A stretch of DNA of 64,000 nucleotides, from positions 18,602,501-18,666,500 of the forward strand of contig NC_057761.1 of the NCBI RefSeq assembly GCF_010389155.1, in the 5' to 3' direction. Below the pieces are notes generated by a model. It was not told the DNA's origin and searched no databases. It was given only the letters and a program-made list of their open reading frames with translations. A program made the translations under genes and the position numbers. This stretch comes from Erigeron canadensis. Its lineage: Eukaryota > Streptophyta > Magnoliopsida > Asterales > Asteraceae. Numbering within the stretch: the first letter of the stretch is position 1; each line of letters opens with the position of its first letter. This document shows, one piece after another, positions 22,003 to 34,298 of the stretch.

Positions 22003-24183
22003 CATGGCCTCTGGGCCAGCGCTCAAACTAATGTCCCGCCAGAGCCAACGAGGCCTGGAGCTCCACAGCCCAATCCGTTGCGTTCCGGGCCCGCCCAGGC
22101 AAGATCCGACGCGGCGAACAGCGTCCCCCCTAGATACAATTTCCCATCGGGAGGTTACGAAAGGCCTTCGGGGTATACCTTTCCAGGATCCTTAGGTCAT
22201 ATCTTCCCAGGGCCCATGGGACATGCCCTCTCTGGACCTTCAGGATATATCTTCCCAGGAGCTTCGAGTCAGACCTTCCAAGGAGCTTCGGGTCAAACCT
22301 CCCAAGGAGCCTAAGGCCAAACCTTTCAAGGATCTTCAGGACCCTCAGGTAGCATCCCCAAGGACCTGTGGCGTAGAACTATCAAACACCCTAAGGTCAA
22401 GCCCACGGAAGTATGAACGGACCCGGGGCACAACAATACTCCGTAGGGCCCTATGGCATCCATCTCCTGGGAGGGATTTATAGCAACCAACAGGCAAGGC
22501 AGTCGCAGCCCCATCAATATTACGCGTCACAGTTCGCCATGCCGACACAAGGGGTCCCGCAAGGCATAAGGGGACAACAATACGCCATGCCACCCCCGGG
22601 TCCTACGGTCCGCAGAACTGGGGGCTCCCATATATCAGAATGCCCTGGAGCTGCAAATAGTTAGGGGGAAGTGCTGAAAATTCACCGTTTGTAGCCTGGA
22701 TACAAAATTATCCCCTCCCAAAAGATCTAAAATACCCTTCCCATCTTGGAACATATAAAGGAAAGAGCGACCCAGACGACTTCTTGGAGGCATTCGAAGG
22801 AGCAGCGGAGATGAAGGCCTGAAATGTGCCAACCGCATGCAGGATGTTCAGATATGCACTCGAAGGAGATGCCAGGGAATGGCTGAAGAATGTCACGAAA
22901 ATGTCCATCGTCAGCTTCGATGACCCCAAAGAGAAATTCAGGGCCCGTTTCAGCCAAAAGAAGAAACACAAGAAAATTCATGTGGCCGCTCATGGAATAA
23001 AACAAAAGGAAACAGAGGGTTGAAGAACATTCATAGACTGATTCACCACCGAAACAGAAGACATTGTGGATCTTCCTGAGTCACAGGGGATATCAGGGCT
23101 ACTGCATAGCCTCCGGAGCAGAGGACTAGTCGAGTTCTTGTACAGAGATCTCCCAAAAACATATGAAGCGGTCTAAAAGAGGGCTTACGTATACTTGAAT
23201 GCCAGAGACACAGACTTGAAAGGAGATACGAGCCCCACGCAGGAGAAGGAAGCTCCGACCAATAGGAAAGGTAAATGGACAAATGAAAGAGAAAAATCAA
23301 GGTATACCCCGTATCACAAGGAAGATAAAGGATATCTTAAGGTGAATCTTCTGGAAATGCACAAAAGCCCAAAAGAAATATTGCTCACCGAGAACGTCGC
23401 AAAAACCTTCCCCACCCCACCCAGACTAACCGAAAAAAATAGGAAGGACCCAGAAAAATATTGTGAGTTCCACAGGGATCACGGCCACGACACGAATGCG
23501 TGTTGGCAACAACGGAAAGCTATAGAAGAAGCAATAAATGAAGGAAAACTCTCACACTTAGTAAAAAGCGTCAGGAAATAGCAGGGCATGAAGAAAGAAG
23601 ATGACACAGATGAAAAGAAAAAAGGTCCTCAGAAAACTATTTATACCATAATAAAGAATAAACCTGGACCAGGACATCCGCTCCCAAAGAGCTACAGGGG
23701 AAACATGGACAGAATCACATTTCCTCCAATTCACAAAACCTTCAGAGACCCCCTGGTAATCTCCGCACTCCTAGAAATATCCAAAGTAAAAGATATTACT
23801 GTAGACACCAGAAACGAATGCAATGTTCTATATGAAAAAGCCTTCTGGAAGCTACACCCAGTGTCACGGATGAATTTTAAGAGAACAGAAGCTTCGGTCC
23901 AAGGGTACTCCAGGAACGCAGCTGAACCACTTGGGAAACTGTGAGAAAAGATTACCTTTTTTGTGGTGCGTGGAGCATCGCCTTTTCAAGCAATCCTGGG
24001 AAGACCTGGGATCCAAAAGTTTGAAATAATCCCGTTCGTGGCACATGGAATGATCAAGTATGGATAAAGTGGAGAAATAGGGACCTTGGTGACAAAGGCA
24101 AAGAAACTGTCTGAAGAAGGCCAAGATGGCCCCTACTGGCTCTCATGGAGCGAAGGACCCCACTATGGGCGCCCCGATGGATA
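22003..24183 (+). pseudogene. Gag and protease remnant of element A (third segment)
   Basis: Continues A's gag after element C. In order it shows an octapeptide repeat region (22171-22338), a retrotransposon capsid domain (MFRYALEGDAREWLKN and FRARFSQKKKHKK near 22850-22970), a C-terminal Gag motif YCEFHRDHGHDTNAC (near 23460), then a protease-like stretch (ITFPPIHKTFRDPLVIS, VDTRNECNVLYEKAF) where the expected catalytic D-S/T-G is absent, and a degenerate PFQAILGRPGIQ motif. Several stops (for example in the capsid domain near 22820 and at 23022) and frame changes break it. No reverse transcriptase follows, so the element ends its sense coding capacity here. Confidence 0.75.
22171..22338 (+). 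repeat. Seven 24-nt coding tandem repeats in gag of element A
   Basis: Seven consecutive 24-nt units, in frame, encode octapeptides of the pattern G-(Y/H/Q)-(T/I/A)-F-(P/Q)-G-(S/P/A)-S. One unit contains an in-frame TAA. Period and borders were checked base by base. Confidence 0.85.
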
Positions 24184-24819
24184 ATGACATGCCCAAAGGC
24201 AAGCCCCATTTGCAAAAACAATTAGTCTTTTTTCTTCATTTTATTTTCTAAGCCTCGAGGATATGATATGTAACCTCGTTTATATTAGTAAATAAAGGCT
24301 TTTAATTCTTTTTCAATATATCTTCCTTAGAAAAAGACGCATATAAGCGCAAAAAATACGTACAGCAATATATGGGGATGCCCATATAATGGAATTCCAA
24401 AAAAAATTAAAAAGGACCTATAGTCCAAGTAAACACCTATGGATATATCCACTCAAAATAGCATGCAAATAGGTGTGAAAAGTTAAGCAACTATCACAAT
24501 TGTATGACAACTTGAAGCTACAAAGACAGCTCTTATGTCACAACACCAAAACAACATAAAGCAGCAATCTGCAAACCTTTATAATATTAACAAAGCAGTC
24601 CATAAGACTGCAACCTACTAGTTATGAAACCACAGTTCTGACACTATGGGCAAAAGAAAGTATCCACAAGCAAGATTATCCAAATATCTGTAGATATGAA
24701 AAACAAATAGTTCAAAACAGCATGACAAGCTGTTGGTAAAAGAGGAAATATCCAAAGAGGCACATATGCCAAATCAAAGGCACACATGCCTTAACCATTC
24801 ATTGAGGATCAACGGCGGC
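24184..24819. other. Convergent untranslated region of element A
   Basis: No ORF. It lies between the sense gag/protease remnant and the antisense gene, which point at each other. AATAAA occurs on the + strand near 24288, and AAAATAAAA on the - strand near 24237, so both transcripts may use polyadenylation signals within about 60 bp. The domains expected here in a full Tat element (RT, RNase H, integrase) are missing. Confidence 0.5.
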
Positions 24820-26722
24820 TTAAGGTTGGATCACATCAGGAACAATTTTAAGAAGGTCATCCACAGCAATGTTGGGGTCAAGAACAACTTTCTCCATGTA
24901 AGGAAAGACAACATCTTTCCACTTCTGGTCAGCCACTTCGAGGTCATGAGAGGCAGTAGCAATAAAATCCCCTCTGCATTGCAAGTTACACTTACCTTCA
25001 GCAGCAAACTCCTCCAACACGGTAGACCTCTCATCTGCTCTTTCGGCTGAAGTTAATTCTCCCAACAATTGACCCACCTCATCACTATACAATAACGACC
25101 TGCTGATAGATAAGGGATTACCTCTGTAATTAGCCTAACACGATCCTACTTCAAAACATCAACCTGCTCACGTAACAACCTGTTAGCCTCACGTTTATCA
25201 GCATATTCCTGTTGCAACTTCAAGACAACCTCATCATGGACAACTGCATTCGCTTTCAACATATTTATCTGGTGCTTCAAATACAGAACAATATCAGATG
25301 ATTCCACAGTGGTGATGAACCAAGCCTCCTTAGCCCTCAAGTCTTCAACAGTGGCCACCAAAGATTGTACCTCCAAACTCTTGGATCTCAGATCAATGGA
25401 CATCCTGGAAAAATGCCTAGCAATAACAGCATCAAGATAAGTGTGGAATTGGTGATCTTTTTTGAAAACACGAAGAAACGTCTCATTATCCATGTTGTCA
25501 ATTTTCTTGACATCTTCAGCATTCATGTCCTCACCATTCAACCAAGTAAGAATTTCCTGATCATGAAGATCTGCAAAAAGGGGGACAATAATAAATGAGT
25601 GAACGTCAACAAATACAAAAAAAAAAAAAAGAGAGAGAGAGAGAGTCGCACCTGTCTTTGGATCAGAGGGCCTGCGAAACTCAGACTCTTTGGGATCATC
25701 CCCAACCTTTCTCCTCTTCACACGACCTGCAACAGATTGAGGGATAGGAATTTTCTTCTTCTTCTTCTTCTTCTTAGCGGCAGAGACCCCAGTAATTTCC
25801 ACCTCGGACATATCAATGTTTAGAATGGGGGGATCCACAGCACTTGACACCTCTGGATCATCGTTCTGAACACCAGAAGAAACAGCATCAGCAACAAGAC
25901 TCCCTTGCCTTTCAATACGGGGTACCTCGGTTACCTCTTTCACACCTTTTCTCACGAACTTCCTAAAAGTCATATCTACAACACGGGAATAAGGCAATGA
26001 TCAGAGTCAATGAACAAAAAGACTATCAAAAACAAAAATGCCAAATCCTTACCATCTATATCTACACCACCAGGCAATGTATCAATCAACTTCGCTTTGT
26101 ACAACACAACATCAGGATACAATACGACTTGGATAGGATGCAATCGAATTTCACAACACAAATCACCAATGACATAATCAGGAAAAGGATTTTCATATTT
26201 TTTATGCTTACACAGTAATTTTCTATCGGTCACAGACTCATAACCACTTGGAATCAGAGAAGCTTTCATAAAGAGGAAATCATTTTTTCAATCACGAATA
26301 TCAAGACCACCCCTTTTAAAACACCCAGCTTTTGATCGGTTACCCACTGTGACCCAATCGCCAGAGGGGCAGGTTTGAACAAAATAACTAAACAGATCTA
26401 ACGACGGTTCACCGCCATACGCCCTACACATAACTTCAAAAGCAACTATTCTCGACAAACCTAGTGGTGTTATAGTGGAGATATGGATATCAAAATAGTC
26501 AAGCAAACCAAGCGTAAAGGTTGAAAAAGGGTATCTAACATTACCCTCAGTCATGGATTTAATATAAAAACCGACAAACCCATCAGGGGGGATAAGAACG
26601 GTATCACCATCAGAGGGAATCAAGAAAGACGATATTTTCCCAAGAAAATATTTCTCAACAAATTTGTTTAGCCGCGACCAAATGACGGTTGATTCAGTAG
26701 TTTCGATGCCCCCTTTTGACAT
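24820..26722 (-). pseudogene. Antisense, intron-containing accessory gene of element A ('putative gypsy-type transposon' protein)
   Basis: Runs opposite to gag. Proposed start ATG 26722 (MSKGGIETTES). Residues from about 12 on (FVEKYFLGKISSF, PPDGFVGFYIKSM, YFDIHISTITPLGLSRIVAFE, CPSGDWVTV) match the plant family annotated as putative gypsy-type transposon (Transposase_28-like), known as an antisense ORF in some Tat-like elements. Splice sites are visible: exon 1 26722-26053 (donor G|GTAAGG), exon 2 25975-25652 (acceptor TGTAG, donor CAG|GTGCGA), exon 3 from 25570 (acceptor TTTTTGCAG). A poly-Lys stretch (KKKKKKKKIPIPQS) could be a nuclear signal, and the C-terminus is coiled-coil-like. Defects: an in-frame TGA at 26286-26288, a TAG at 25146 and a frameshift near 25100. 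Function of the family is unknown. Confidence 0.7.
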
Positions 26723-26782
26723 CGAAATATGGTAATCAAAAGATAAACACACAGATGAAAGAAAAAAAAAGAAGGAAATCAC

Positions 26783-27081
26783 GTACCTACTGTGTTAATC
26801 GGAAGAGGAATAAATCAAAAACCTTAGGAGAGAAGGAGATATTTTCGAAGCAGATAAAAAATAAAGGAAAAGGACAAAAATCAGATTTATATACAAGGCT
26901 GCATAAAGATCATGACCATCCACAAGTCGCCTAGGGATACGCGCCCATCTACCACCCTTAATTAGCTTTCAAATCAATTTAATTAAAGGCGGTTTAGGGA
27001 ATTTACAAGAACTACCCCTGAAGAATGCACGACGCATATTATAGTCCAACGCAATGCTTATTCAGGAAAAATTATCATCTT
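26783..27081. other. Upstream region of the antisense gene / 3' untranslated end of element A
   Basis: No ORF. It is purine-rich (AGAAAAAAAAAGAAGG) next to the antisense gene start and becomes unique sequence towards the polypurine tract. It would have to hold the promoter of the antisense gene; I see no convincing TATA box in it. Confidence 0.35.
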
Positions 27082-27094
27082 GGACTGGGGGGCT
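27082..27094 (+). other. Polypurine tract of element A
   Basis: GGACTGGGGGGCT ends at the first base of the right LTR. Its position fixes the + orientation of the element. Confidence 0.7.
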
Positions 27095-27433
27095 TGATGA
27101 TGTACCCTCTCAGCAGTACGCAGGACCCACCACACGAAGGAATAGTAACACGTTACGACACGAAGGCTGTCTGTAACAAGGGCTTCCGCAGTAAGATAAA
27201 AAGGATAAGAATTATTCCCCTATAGTTTCGGGATATGATCTTATCACTTGCGGCCAATATTTAAGGAAATTATATCCCGGGCCTAAGACTTAAGAAACCC
27301 TAAAACGGCCTACTTGTTCTTCAAGAACACTCACCCTATAAAAGGAGACCTATAAGACCTATTAAAGGCACTAAACAACGGATCTACGATCACACACTGA
27401 TCGTGCGAAAAACTTTATTGGCGTAAAGAGATT
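27095..27433 (+). repeat. 3' LTR of element A
   Basis: 339 bp, matching 449-782. It has a short insertion (about 10 bp, near 27243) relative to the 5' copy. After 27433 the two copies diverge. Confidence 0.75.
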
Positions 27434-28308
27434 AACTCTACCATTTGGGAATCGCCAACAAGCCATTCTAACAACACATAATCTCCCGTCGTATCGACCT
27501 CGGTTCGGTGCACAAACAGGATCTCCTTCCAGTTTTAGTAGATAATATGTTATTATCATTTTACGTGTTTATTTCTCTTATAGTTACATCAAAATCATTC
27601 TTTTTCTTTCTTTAGTGTTTTCTCGGATTGGAACGTTTTCTTGGATCGGAATAGGTGCCTTTTGTATTAGCTAGATTTTTACTAGCACATTTTAAATATA
27701 TGAAATTTTAATGCCAACTAAAAAAAAAAACTATAAAAACTGAGATATCTGATAGAGCCTAGAGGTATCTCACACACCCTCGTGACAACAAAAAGGAGGT
27801 CAATCAAGGGTTCATAGAGCCAACCCTTGCAGCCAGCCCAAAATTCAGGCCCGCACTATGCAGTCAAGAGACGCAACCTTCGTTGGAAAAGAAAACATCG
27901 CGTTAATGATCACGTCCCACTTTTGTTGAGTACGCATTGCTTTGTATGCTTGATCTAAAATGATATTAGCAAGTACCTTAACGACTATCCAAGCACCATT
28001 CAGTGTCAGACATGTCCTATCAAGCAAGAAGCATCAGTCTACTTGCAAACTGAAAGCTCAAACATAATGTACACAACTATACGATGAGTCACTCATTCTC
28101 AGACTAGGCAATGATGTATAAACCGAGGAACCGAAACAGCGCATGTGTATAAAAAGTGAAATAATGAAACCTTATACAATCACTAGAACTTCAGTATGGC
28201 TTAAGAAACGCAGCCACACAAATTACAACAGCATGAGACGGAGCCTGATCCAAACAATTACATCCAAATAATAACTAAAAATGGACCTTATAAATCCAGT
28301 AGCCAAAC
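27434..28308. other. Spacer between element A and COG5
   Basis: Holds the 3' untranslated region of COG5 at its right end. A 60-codon frame on the - strand at 27845-28027 contains no motif I know and is not supported as a gene. No RNA gene or complete element seen. Confidence 0.4.
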
Positions 28309-31300
28309 TTAATTTGTCGTGTTTAATTTCTTAGAAACAACATTATTTTCTACTATAGACGAGCCAATACTCAACATAAGAGGATATACAGGACTAAACT
28401 CCTTGTCTCCTCTCGCTCTCACTTGAACTGCATAATCATCAAGGGTTGCTTTGATCCCTCTCCATATCTGGTCTTCGCCTTGAGAATCAAGCCACAGTGA
28501 ATATTGTGTTGGACTAAGTTTGTTTCTCTGCATCGGGGACTGCAACTCATCGGGTCCACGAGAATAAAGATGGTGAAGTATGACACTCGGTGGCAAGTCT
28601 TGAAGGAGAGGTGATGCAGCAAGTTGTGATGTTTCAAGAAAAATAACAGGGCGTAAGGCACGAAGGGCTCGGTATGGTGCACCAAGTAGTTCCACCGGGT
28701 ACAAGTTACCCACAGCTAATTCCAGCTCAGCCATATCTCGAGCCATTCTGAGCTTCCCTGACTCGGATAACGGCCTAACTAAAGCCGCATGTCTAATGAA
28801 GAATATTAGAACACGCGAAGCCATGCTTCTGACTAGTCTCACACAAATGGTTTCAGGCCTGGTTGATGCATCCTTCGATGAAGGCAATAGCTTTGACAAA
28901 ATCTCTTTACGAAAATGGGAAATGTGTTTTTGTAACTCTTCCATGTAGGATGATGCGTTGTTGTCCATTGCAGCATCTGCACCAAGCGGTGCAAAATTCT
29001 GGTTGTGGATTTGGAGAATGGTTGTCTCTAGACGGCCAACCATGGATTGGAATAAGGACGTGACCGACTCACAGGCAACTTCATATATGGTGTTAAGTGA
29101 AGGGGACAAAACATCTGATCCCTTTGTCATAGCGGATATGCTTTCATGGATGTCCTGCAAACACTGGCAGAGTGTGAAGTTTCTGAGTTGAGCTGGAGTG
29201 GCGGGGCTGGATATTTGGCGGGCTTCAGGGCCCGTTGATATCTACAGTCAAAGGTTTAACCTTGATTAGTCACGTATTACAGATATCGAAAAAGAAAAAA
29301 TATAAAAGATAGGTATAAAGCTAGAGGTTGTTTATTTGACCCACTAGTGTATTAATGGGTCAACTCTGATTATGTTTCATCTCTAACGCTTCGAACTGGT
29401 AATTGGTAAAGCTCAATAAACTTACTAGAAAGAAATGGGTCAACACGCCAAAAGTTATCAAAAATGTATGTCAGGATTTGTATTTGAAGCACAAAGTTTA
29501 AGAACTTTGGGCAATTTTCACATCAACCCAACGAGTCAACCCATACCAAAAACTACCTGATCTATGATCCAACCCACCTAACCCACCCATTTGCCACCTC
29601 TGAAATACCTAGTCAGTTTCTACTCTGCTGCTATGTTGTTAATAACGGTGGTATATCGGTTATCGGTCCTTCCCTAAAATACCAGTCAAAATAACGGTTC
29701 CGATATTAACGGTGGTATTTACAGATATTTTACCGATATTTAGTTTTTAAATATCGGTTTAACGGTGTTAATACAGGTTTTTTCTTTTTTTCTTTTTTTT
29801 TGGGGCCCAAAACTAATAAATACTTAATAGTCCAATCCTAAATAAATAAAAGCCCAAATTTCCAGCCCTAATTCTAACATAAAATGAAAAAAAACGGTCC
29901 AACTCTAATTTTCCAATCAAGGGATCGATCAGAAGAGTTTCTCCTCCATGTCTTCACTTCTCAAGTAATCCATCAGTTTCTCTGTATACACTTCTCTATC
30001 CTGTTTCAAATACTTTTAAGCTTGACTTTTAATATTAGTATTAAGTTTTAAGTATTAATTATATTGGAATTTATATATATTGCATAATATTATAATCATC
30101 ATTATACCACAGTTATACCACCGCTATAATCGGTATATCAAATATCGGTCCTCGACCGTTATAACCGATATGTAAGTATTAACAACATAGCTCTGCTGTT
30201 TATATAACTATTACATGTTGCATTGATATGGAACTCCTAAGTAACTTCTTTCGGTTTCTTTTCAGTCAGTGTGGTTGAATTATGCTCATATACTCAATTA
30301 TAGTTCAAAATTCAAAAAAAGATATACTTGGGTTGTTGTCTATATAACATATTAATATAAAATGAATAGCTATATAATTTGATGTGATTTTCAAAAGGAG
30401 GGACATAATAAGTTGCCAAATTTTGACTCATTGGGACATGGGAGTATATTACAGAGTATTGCAAATTTAAACTCTTTCAGGGATACAGAAGTATGTTATG
30501 TCATATTATACAAAGATATGGCTCATAGGGACATAGAACATTACGGAGAATGTCAAATTTGGACTCTAAGGGATACAAAAGTATGTTATTTCATAAAATA
30601 CAAAGAAATGGCTGAAAAGTATTCCACAATTTAACACAAAAACAAAAATATAAGCCTCGAAACTCTACTTATGTTATATAGTTAGCTAAAAACATGTTCG
30701 TTTTAAGCTCTCTTAGGTTAGCCAATCCACCTTGACATTGACATATACTGCAATTATGACTTAATCATCACAGGAGCACTACAATATACCATAAGGCTAC
30801 TCATCCACAGTTATCAGTTTTAACCATCGCACATCATCTATGTTGGTCTGTTTATTAGAATGTGGTTGGTAATTTTATTGATAATAATTATGTATTCATA
30901 TTTCTCTGATTCTCCGGTGTTTCATTTTCCCATAGATCTTATCACACTTCTGATAAGTCAGGGTTAGTTGACTTAACTGACAACAATAGTAAATCACCAT
31001 TTGGGATCCAGAGTTGAAAGTATTCTTCTCCCTCCATACTAAAAGTATATTAATACATGTGCACAACTACACTATTTTCAAACATATCTGCATTTATGAC
31101 ACATATGTAAGGCTACCCCCAAGAATAATATTTCAAAAGCGTAACCAGCAAAATGATTGTAGCCATGCCATATAAGACTCTACTCAATAAAGCATTTGCA
31201 CCATTCTTGACTTTTGAACTTATAAGTACATCAAATTCACTATATTACCCCCTTCACCTCACTGTTTCATGCTTATGTCATTGCAAAATCTCTAGTAAAA

Positions 31301-34298
31301 ACTCAGCAGTCAACACCAGCAAATTCCAAACCATTTATATTTACGTCTTAACCGAATATTAATCATTTCCATCTTTACATACATACACCAACAAATAAGA
31401 AAAATCAGCGCAGTCACCTTTCAGCCATGTGTCCTTGCTGTAACTTGAAAAAACCATTCACCTCTATAATTGCACAGACATGTTTTTAGTATTTAAGCGA
31501 ACAGCACGGAAACATTTGCAATTATTCTCTGTTTTGTTTCTGTTACCATCTTTAAAGCATTGACCTTTGCATGAGTCTGTAAGCACATTACACGTGTTGA
31601 TATATTGTTTTTCTTGACATTTATCTAGTACGGAGTAATAATTTTAGAACAGATGCTAATGCTTTGTTTTCAAGTTATCAAGCATACAGTGTATTTTCTT
31701 CTCAAGGAGGGCTTTTGTTCATTCAAGATAATCAATGGCTAACTCATTGGAATCTTCACATCACGGTTTTTGTCCAAGACTAGCGAGTGGCGAGTAATAT
31801 AAAATGATGAAATTATTCCTATCAACTGTATAACGCTACAGATACTCAATTATCACAAAGAGCAAAAACAATACAGAAGTAACTAAATGATATAACAATA
31901 TCAACAGCTTAGATCCGGACATTCTAAATTATAATCAACATATGATTATAAACATGATAAGCAAAATTTAGGGTTCTATATCACCTATTTATACATAGTG
32001 GTTCCATTCGTATGGTGACATAGAAACTGCAGTACATAAAAAACAAGTTTTCGCTACCAGGGAACAAAAATATGACTCTGTTCTATCCATTTAACAAATA
32101 TATGCTGCATTATTATAATGCTTTCCAATAAATAAAAGTGAAAATATGCAATCACTGCTACTAGGTAAATATTACTTAATGAGTTAGCATGAATTACCTG
32201 GTACTCGGCTCGTTGAGCAAGCAAAAGCAAGACTTTGCTGATCTCACGCAGAACAAGAAATGTCAACCGTGCATCAGATTTAACAGCTTCAATTTCTTCT
32301 TGGATGCGTGATATAATTTTCATGATATCATCTTTGGAGGGAATATTACCACGATTTGACATAGGGAATACATTGTTTACAAGGTCTGATAGGCGACTCA
32401 AACATAGAGCCAAAAAAGCTGTCTGGAACACCTCAATGGCAGCAAGCATTTGATCTCTACCTTCTACTGTTATAGCAGGTAAAACCCCTTTCACATCTGT
32501 GTCCTGTGAAATTCTAACACCAAGATTTTCAATCATTTTGAAAAGTTTCGGATAACCAACAGTGAAAATCTCTTTAACAAAACTTGATGCTGTGAAAGTA
32601 GATTTCATTTGGTTTCCAAATGCTTTTACAATTGCCTCCCAAACACGAGCAGTTAAACTAGGGTCACCTTCCTGCAAATAAATACTCAGACTTTATCACA
32701 TAATGTTAAAGATGCATATTTCTAAATAAACTCTAAAAGAGGCAATAATATAGTACAGAAATACACAAGCAACCCAATGACATATCGTGCATCAAAATCC
32801 ATGAACAAACTAAAAGAAATTCAGTTAGTTTTCCAAATAATTTAGGTGAAACTATGCAATCAATTGAATGCCGGGTGCGCTATTGGTGCAGTGATTTAAC
32901 ATACGTATTCAACATCGTTTAAAAGCGCTAGAAGGACCTAGGAGTGAAAATAATCAAAAAGCACCAAATCAAAAGAGATAATGAAAACACATCTCTACAT
33001 GTAGCATGGATCAATAACATTTCTGCACATTTTCTAGAAATGAAGCAGCTTTAACTTACTTGCCACTTCATTCATATAAAACAAATTGCGATGCAAATGG
33101 GAGGTATAACAATATATAATCACAAGAAATTAATAGTATCTGTGCACCATAAACAAAAAGGGGCATTCAAAAAGTATGACTGAAGCCGTATCCATATATT
33201 CAGCAAGTTTATTAACATATTGGCAAAACTGACCTGCATAACCTCATCAAGCAACAAGACATGAGTAAAAGGATCCCTTTTCTTAGACAAAACCCTCTGC
33301 AAATGCCAAACAGCAACCACAACCGAATGCAACTGATCCATACACGTAGCCATCCTCTGCCACAACGCTTCCTTGGCCTTAGCCCCACCACCAATCTGCG
33401 GTGTTCCACTTCTTTGTATCCCTCCCGGACCACCACTTCCAGAAGACGAGGAAGACGATATCGTCTTCATATCCAAAGCAACACTCACACTCTTAACAGC
33501 CTGACTCTTATACTTATTAATCAAACCGTCCACGGTACTTGTCAACTCACCCAAATTATAAAACACCTGTAAACCCGCACCAACTTCCGCCTGATTAAGC
33601 CCTTGAAGACCCCTTTCTAAAACCATCATCGCTTGCGTTCGCAGCCTCTGTCCCGATTCATAAACAAAACTCAATTCCTCATCAACGGGCAAAATTCCGG
33701 CCAAATCATACTCATTACACAAACTTAAAATCTCACTATGCAACTGTGCACCTTTAGAAAGATCTAACTTATCATTATCTAACTCAACCATAACATCACG
33801 AAGCTTTTTCGACAACCGAATTACGCGTAAACTATGTTGTAACAAATCAAGAGTAAAATGCAAATTAGAAAGCTGTACCGTTTTAGATCTAATCTGACGG
33901 TGAGGATCGGATAATTCGGAACGTACATTGCGAACAGACGACTGCAGAGATAACACGGCGGACCGGATCGAAAAAAGCGAGGATTCGGCGTCTTTTACGG
34001 AAGATAATTGAGATAATAAATCGGTGTGGCGAGAAAGGACTTGAGAACGGAGCTGTTTTTCTAAAAGATGGATACCTTCTTGGATTTTTTCGGCACGTGC
34101 GGCGGCGGTGCCGGAGGAGAGGGCTTCGGAGGAGAATTGGGTTTTGTTGAAATCGGGAGTGAGGAATTTGGAGAAAATCGGATCTGATGAGAAGGAATCG
34201 AGGAGTGATAGTGAAGAAGTGGAGGGTGAGGGTGTGGTTGTGGTGGGTGATTTGAATGTTGGATGGCGTTGGATCAATGGAGAAGAAGATGATGACAT
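28309..34298 (-). CDS. COG5: Conserved oligomeric Golgi complex subunit 5
   Basis: COG5 is one of eight subunits of the peripheral tethering complex that handles retrograde vesicle traffic within the Golgi and so supports glycosylation. Exons on the - strand: 34298-33234, 32671-32198, 29241-28309, with donor CAG|GTCAGT, acceptor TTTGCAG, donor CCAG|GTAATT and acceptor TGTAG. All introns are phase 0 and give 823 residues, close to the plant COG5 length I know (about 830). The N-terminus is Ser/Thr-rich, followed by FSKFLTPDFN and a long helical region with AAARAEKIQEGIHLLEKQLR (about residues 65-85). A Gly-rich linker ends exon 1. Exon 2 reads EGDPSLTARVWEAIVKAFGN, and exon 3 carries YMEELQKHISHFRKEIL, LVRPLSESGKLRMAKD-like and RGDKEFSPVYPLML. 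The gene looks intact. The 2956-bp intron 2 contains a hAT-like element. Confidence 0.95.
29322..29607. repeat. Possible MITE relic in COG5 intron 2
   Basis: Ends look inverted: AGAGGTTG near 29324 versus the reverse of CCACCTCT near 29600. The interior is rich in GACCCA/GGGTCA motifs. No target duplication could be defined. The rest of intron 2 (30199-32197) is AT-rich with no recognised element. Confidence 0.3.
29631..30190. mobile_element. hAT-like non-autonomous element in COG5 intron 2
   Basis: 560 bp. Terminal inverted repeats begin CTATGTTGTTAATA on both ends (14 perfect bp), with more inverted similarity inside (ATATCGGTTAT). It is flanked by a perfect 8-bp duplication CTCTGCTG (29623-29630 and 30191-30198). 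An 8-bp duplication is the hAT hallmark. No transposase ORF. The interior has a GGGGCCCAAAACTAATAAATA stretch that may derive from the 5' region of an autonomous parent. Confidence 0.85.

Larger units (their letters stand above)
449..27433 (+). mobile_element. Element A: gag-only Tat-like Ty3/Gypsy element, host of two nested insertions
   Basis: Two closely similar direct repeats beginning TGATGATGTACCCTC lie at 449-782 and 27095-27433 and are read as the LTRs. Just inside the left LTR is a primer-binding-like stretch (783-801), then an ATG-started gag frame (858). Just outside the right LTR is a G-rich polypurine tract (27082-27094). Gag resembles the Tat/Athila group (capsid motif near 22850, a YCEFHRDHGHDTN-type motif near 23460), followed by a protease-like remnant. 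No reverse transcriptase, RNase H or integrase is seen, so it is a non-autonomous gag-bearing derivative. A spliced antisense gene occupies 24820-26722. Elements B (955-9708) and C (10086-22002) are inserted in gag. Target duplications of A itself could not be fixed because the exact LTR end is unclear. Confidence 0.75.

Noticed and set aside
26288..26782. Calling the antisense ORFs at 24820-26782 a host gene
   Set aside because: They lie between gag and the 3' LTR of element A and match a protein family known from plant Gypsy elements, so they belong to the element.
27845..28027. 60-codon - strand frame as a possible small gene or COG5 exon
   Set aside because: COG5 already ends with its expected C-terminus and stop at 28309; the frame shows no motif and no clear splice signals tying it to a gene.
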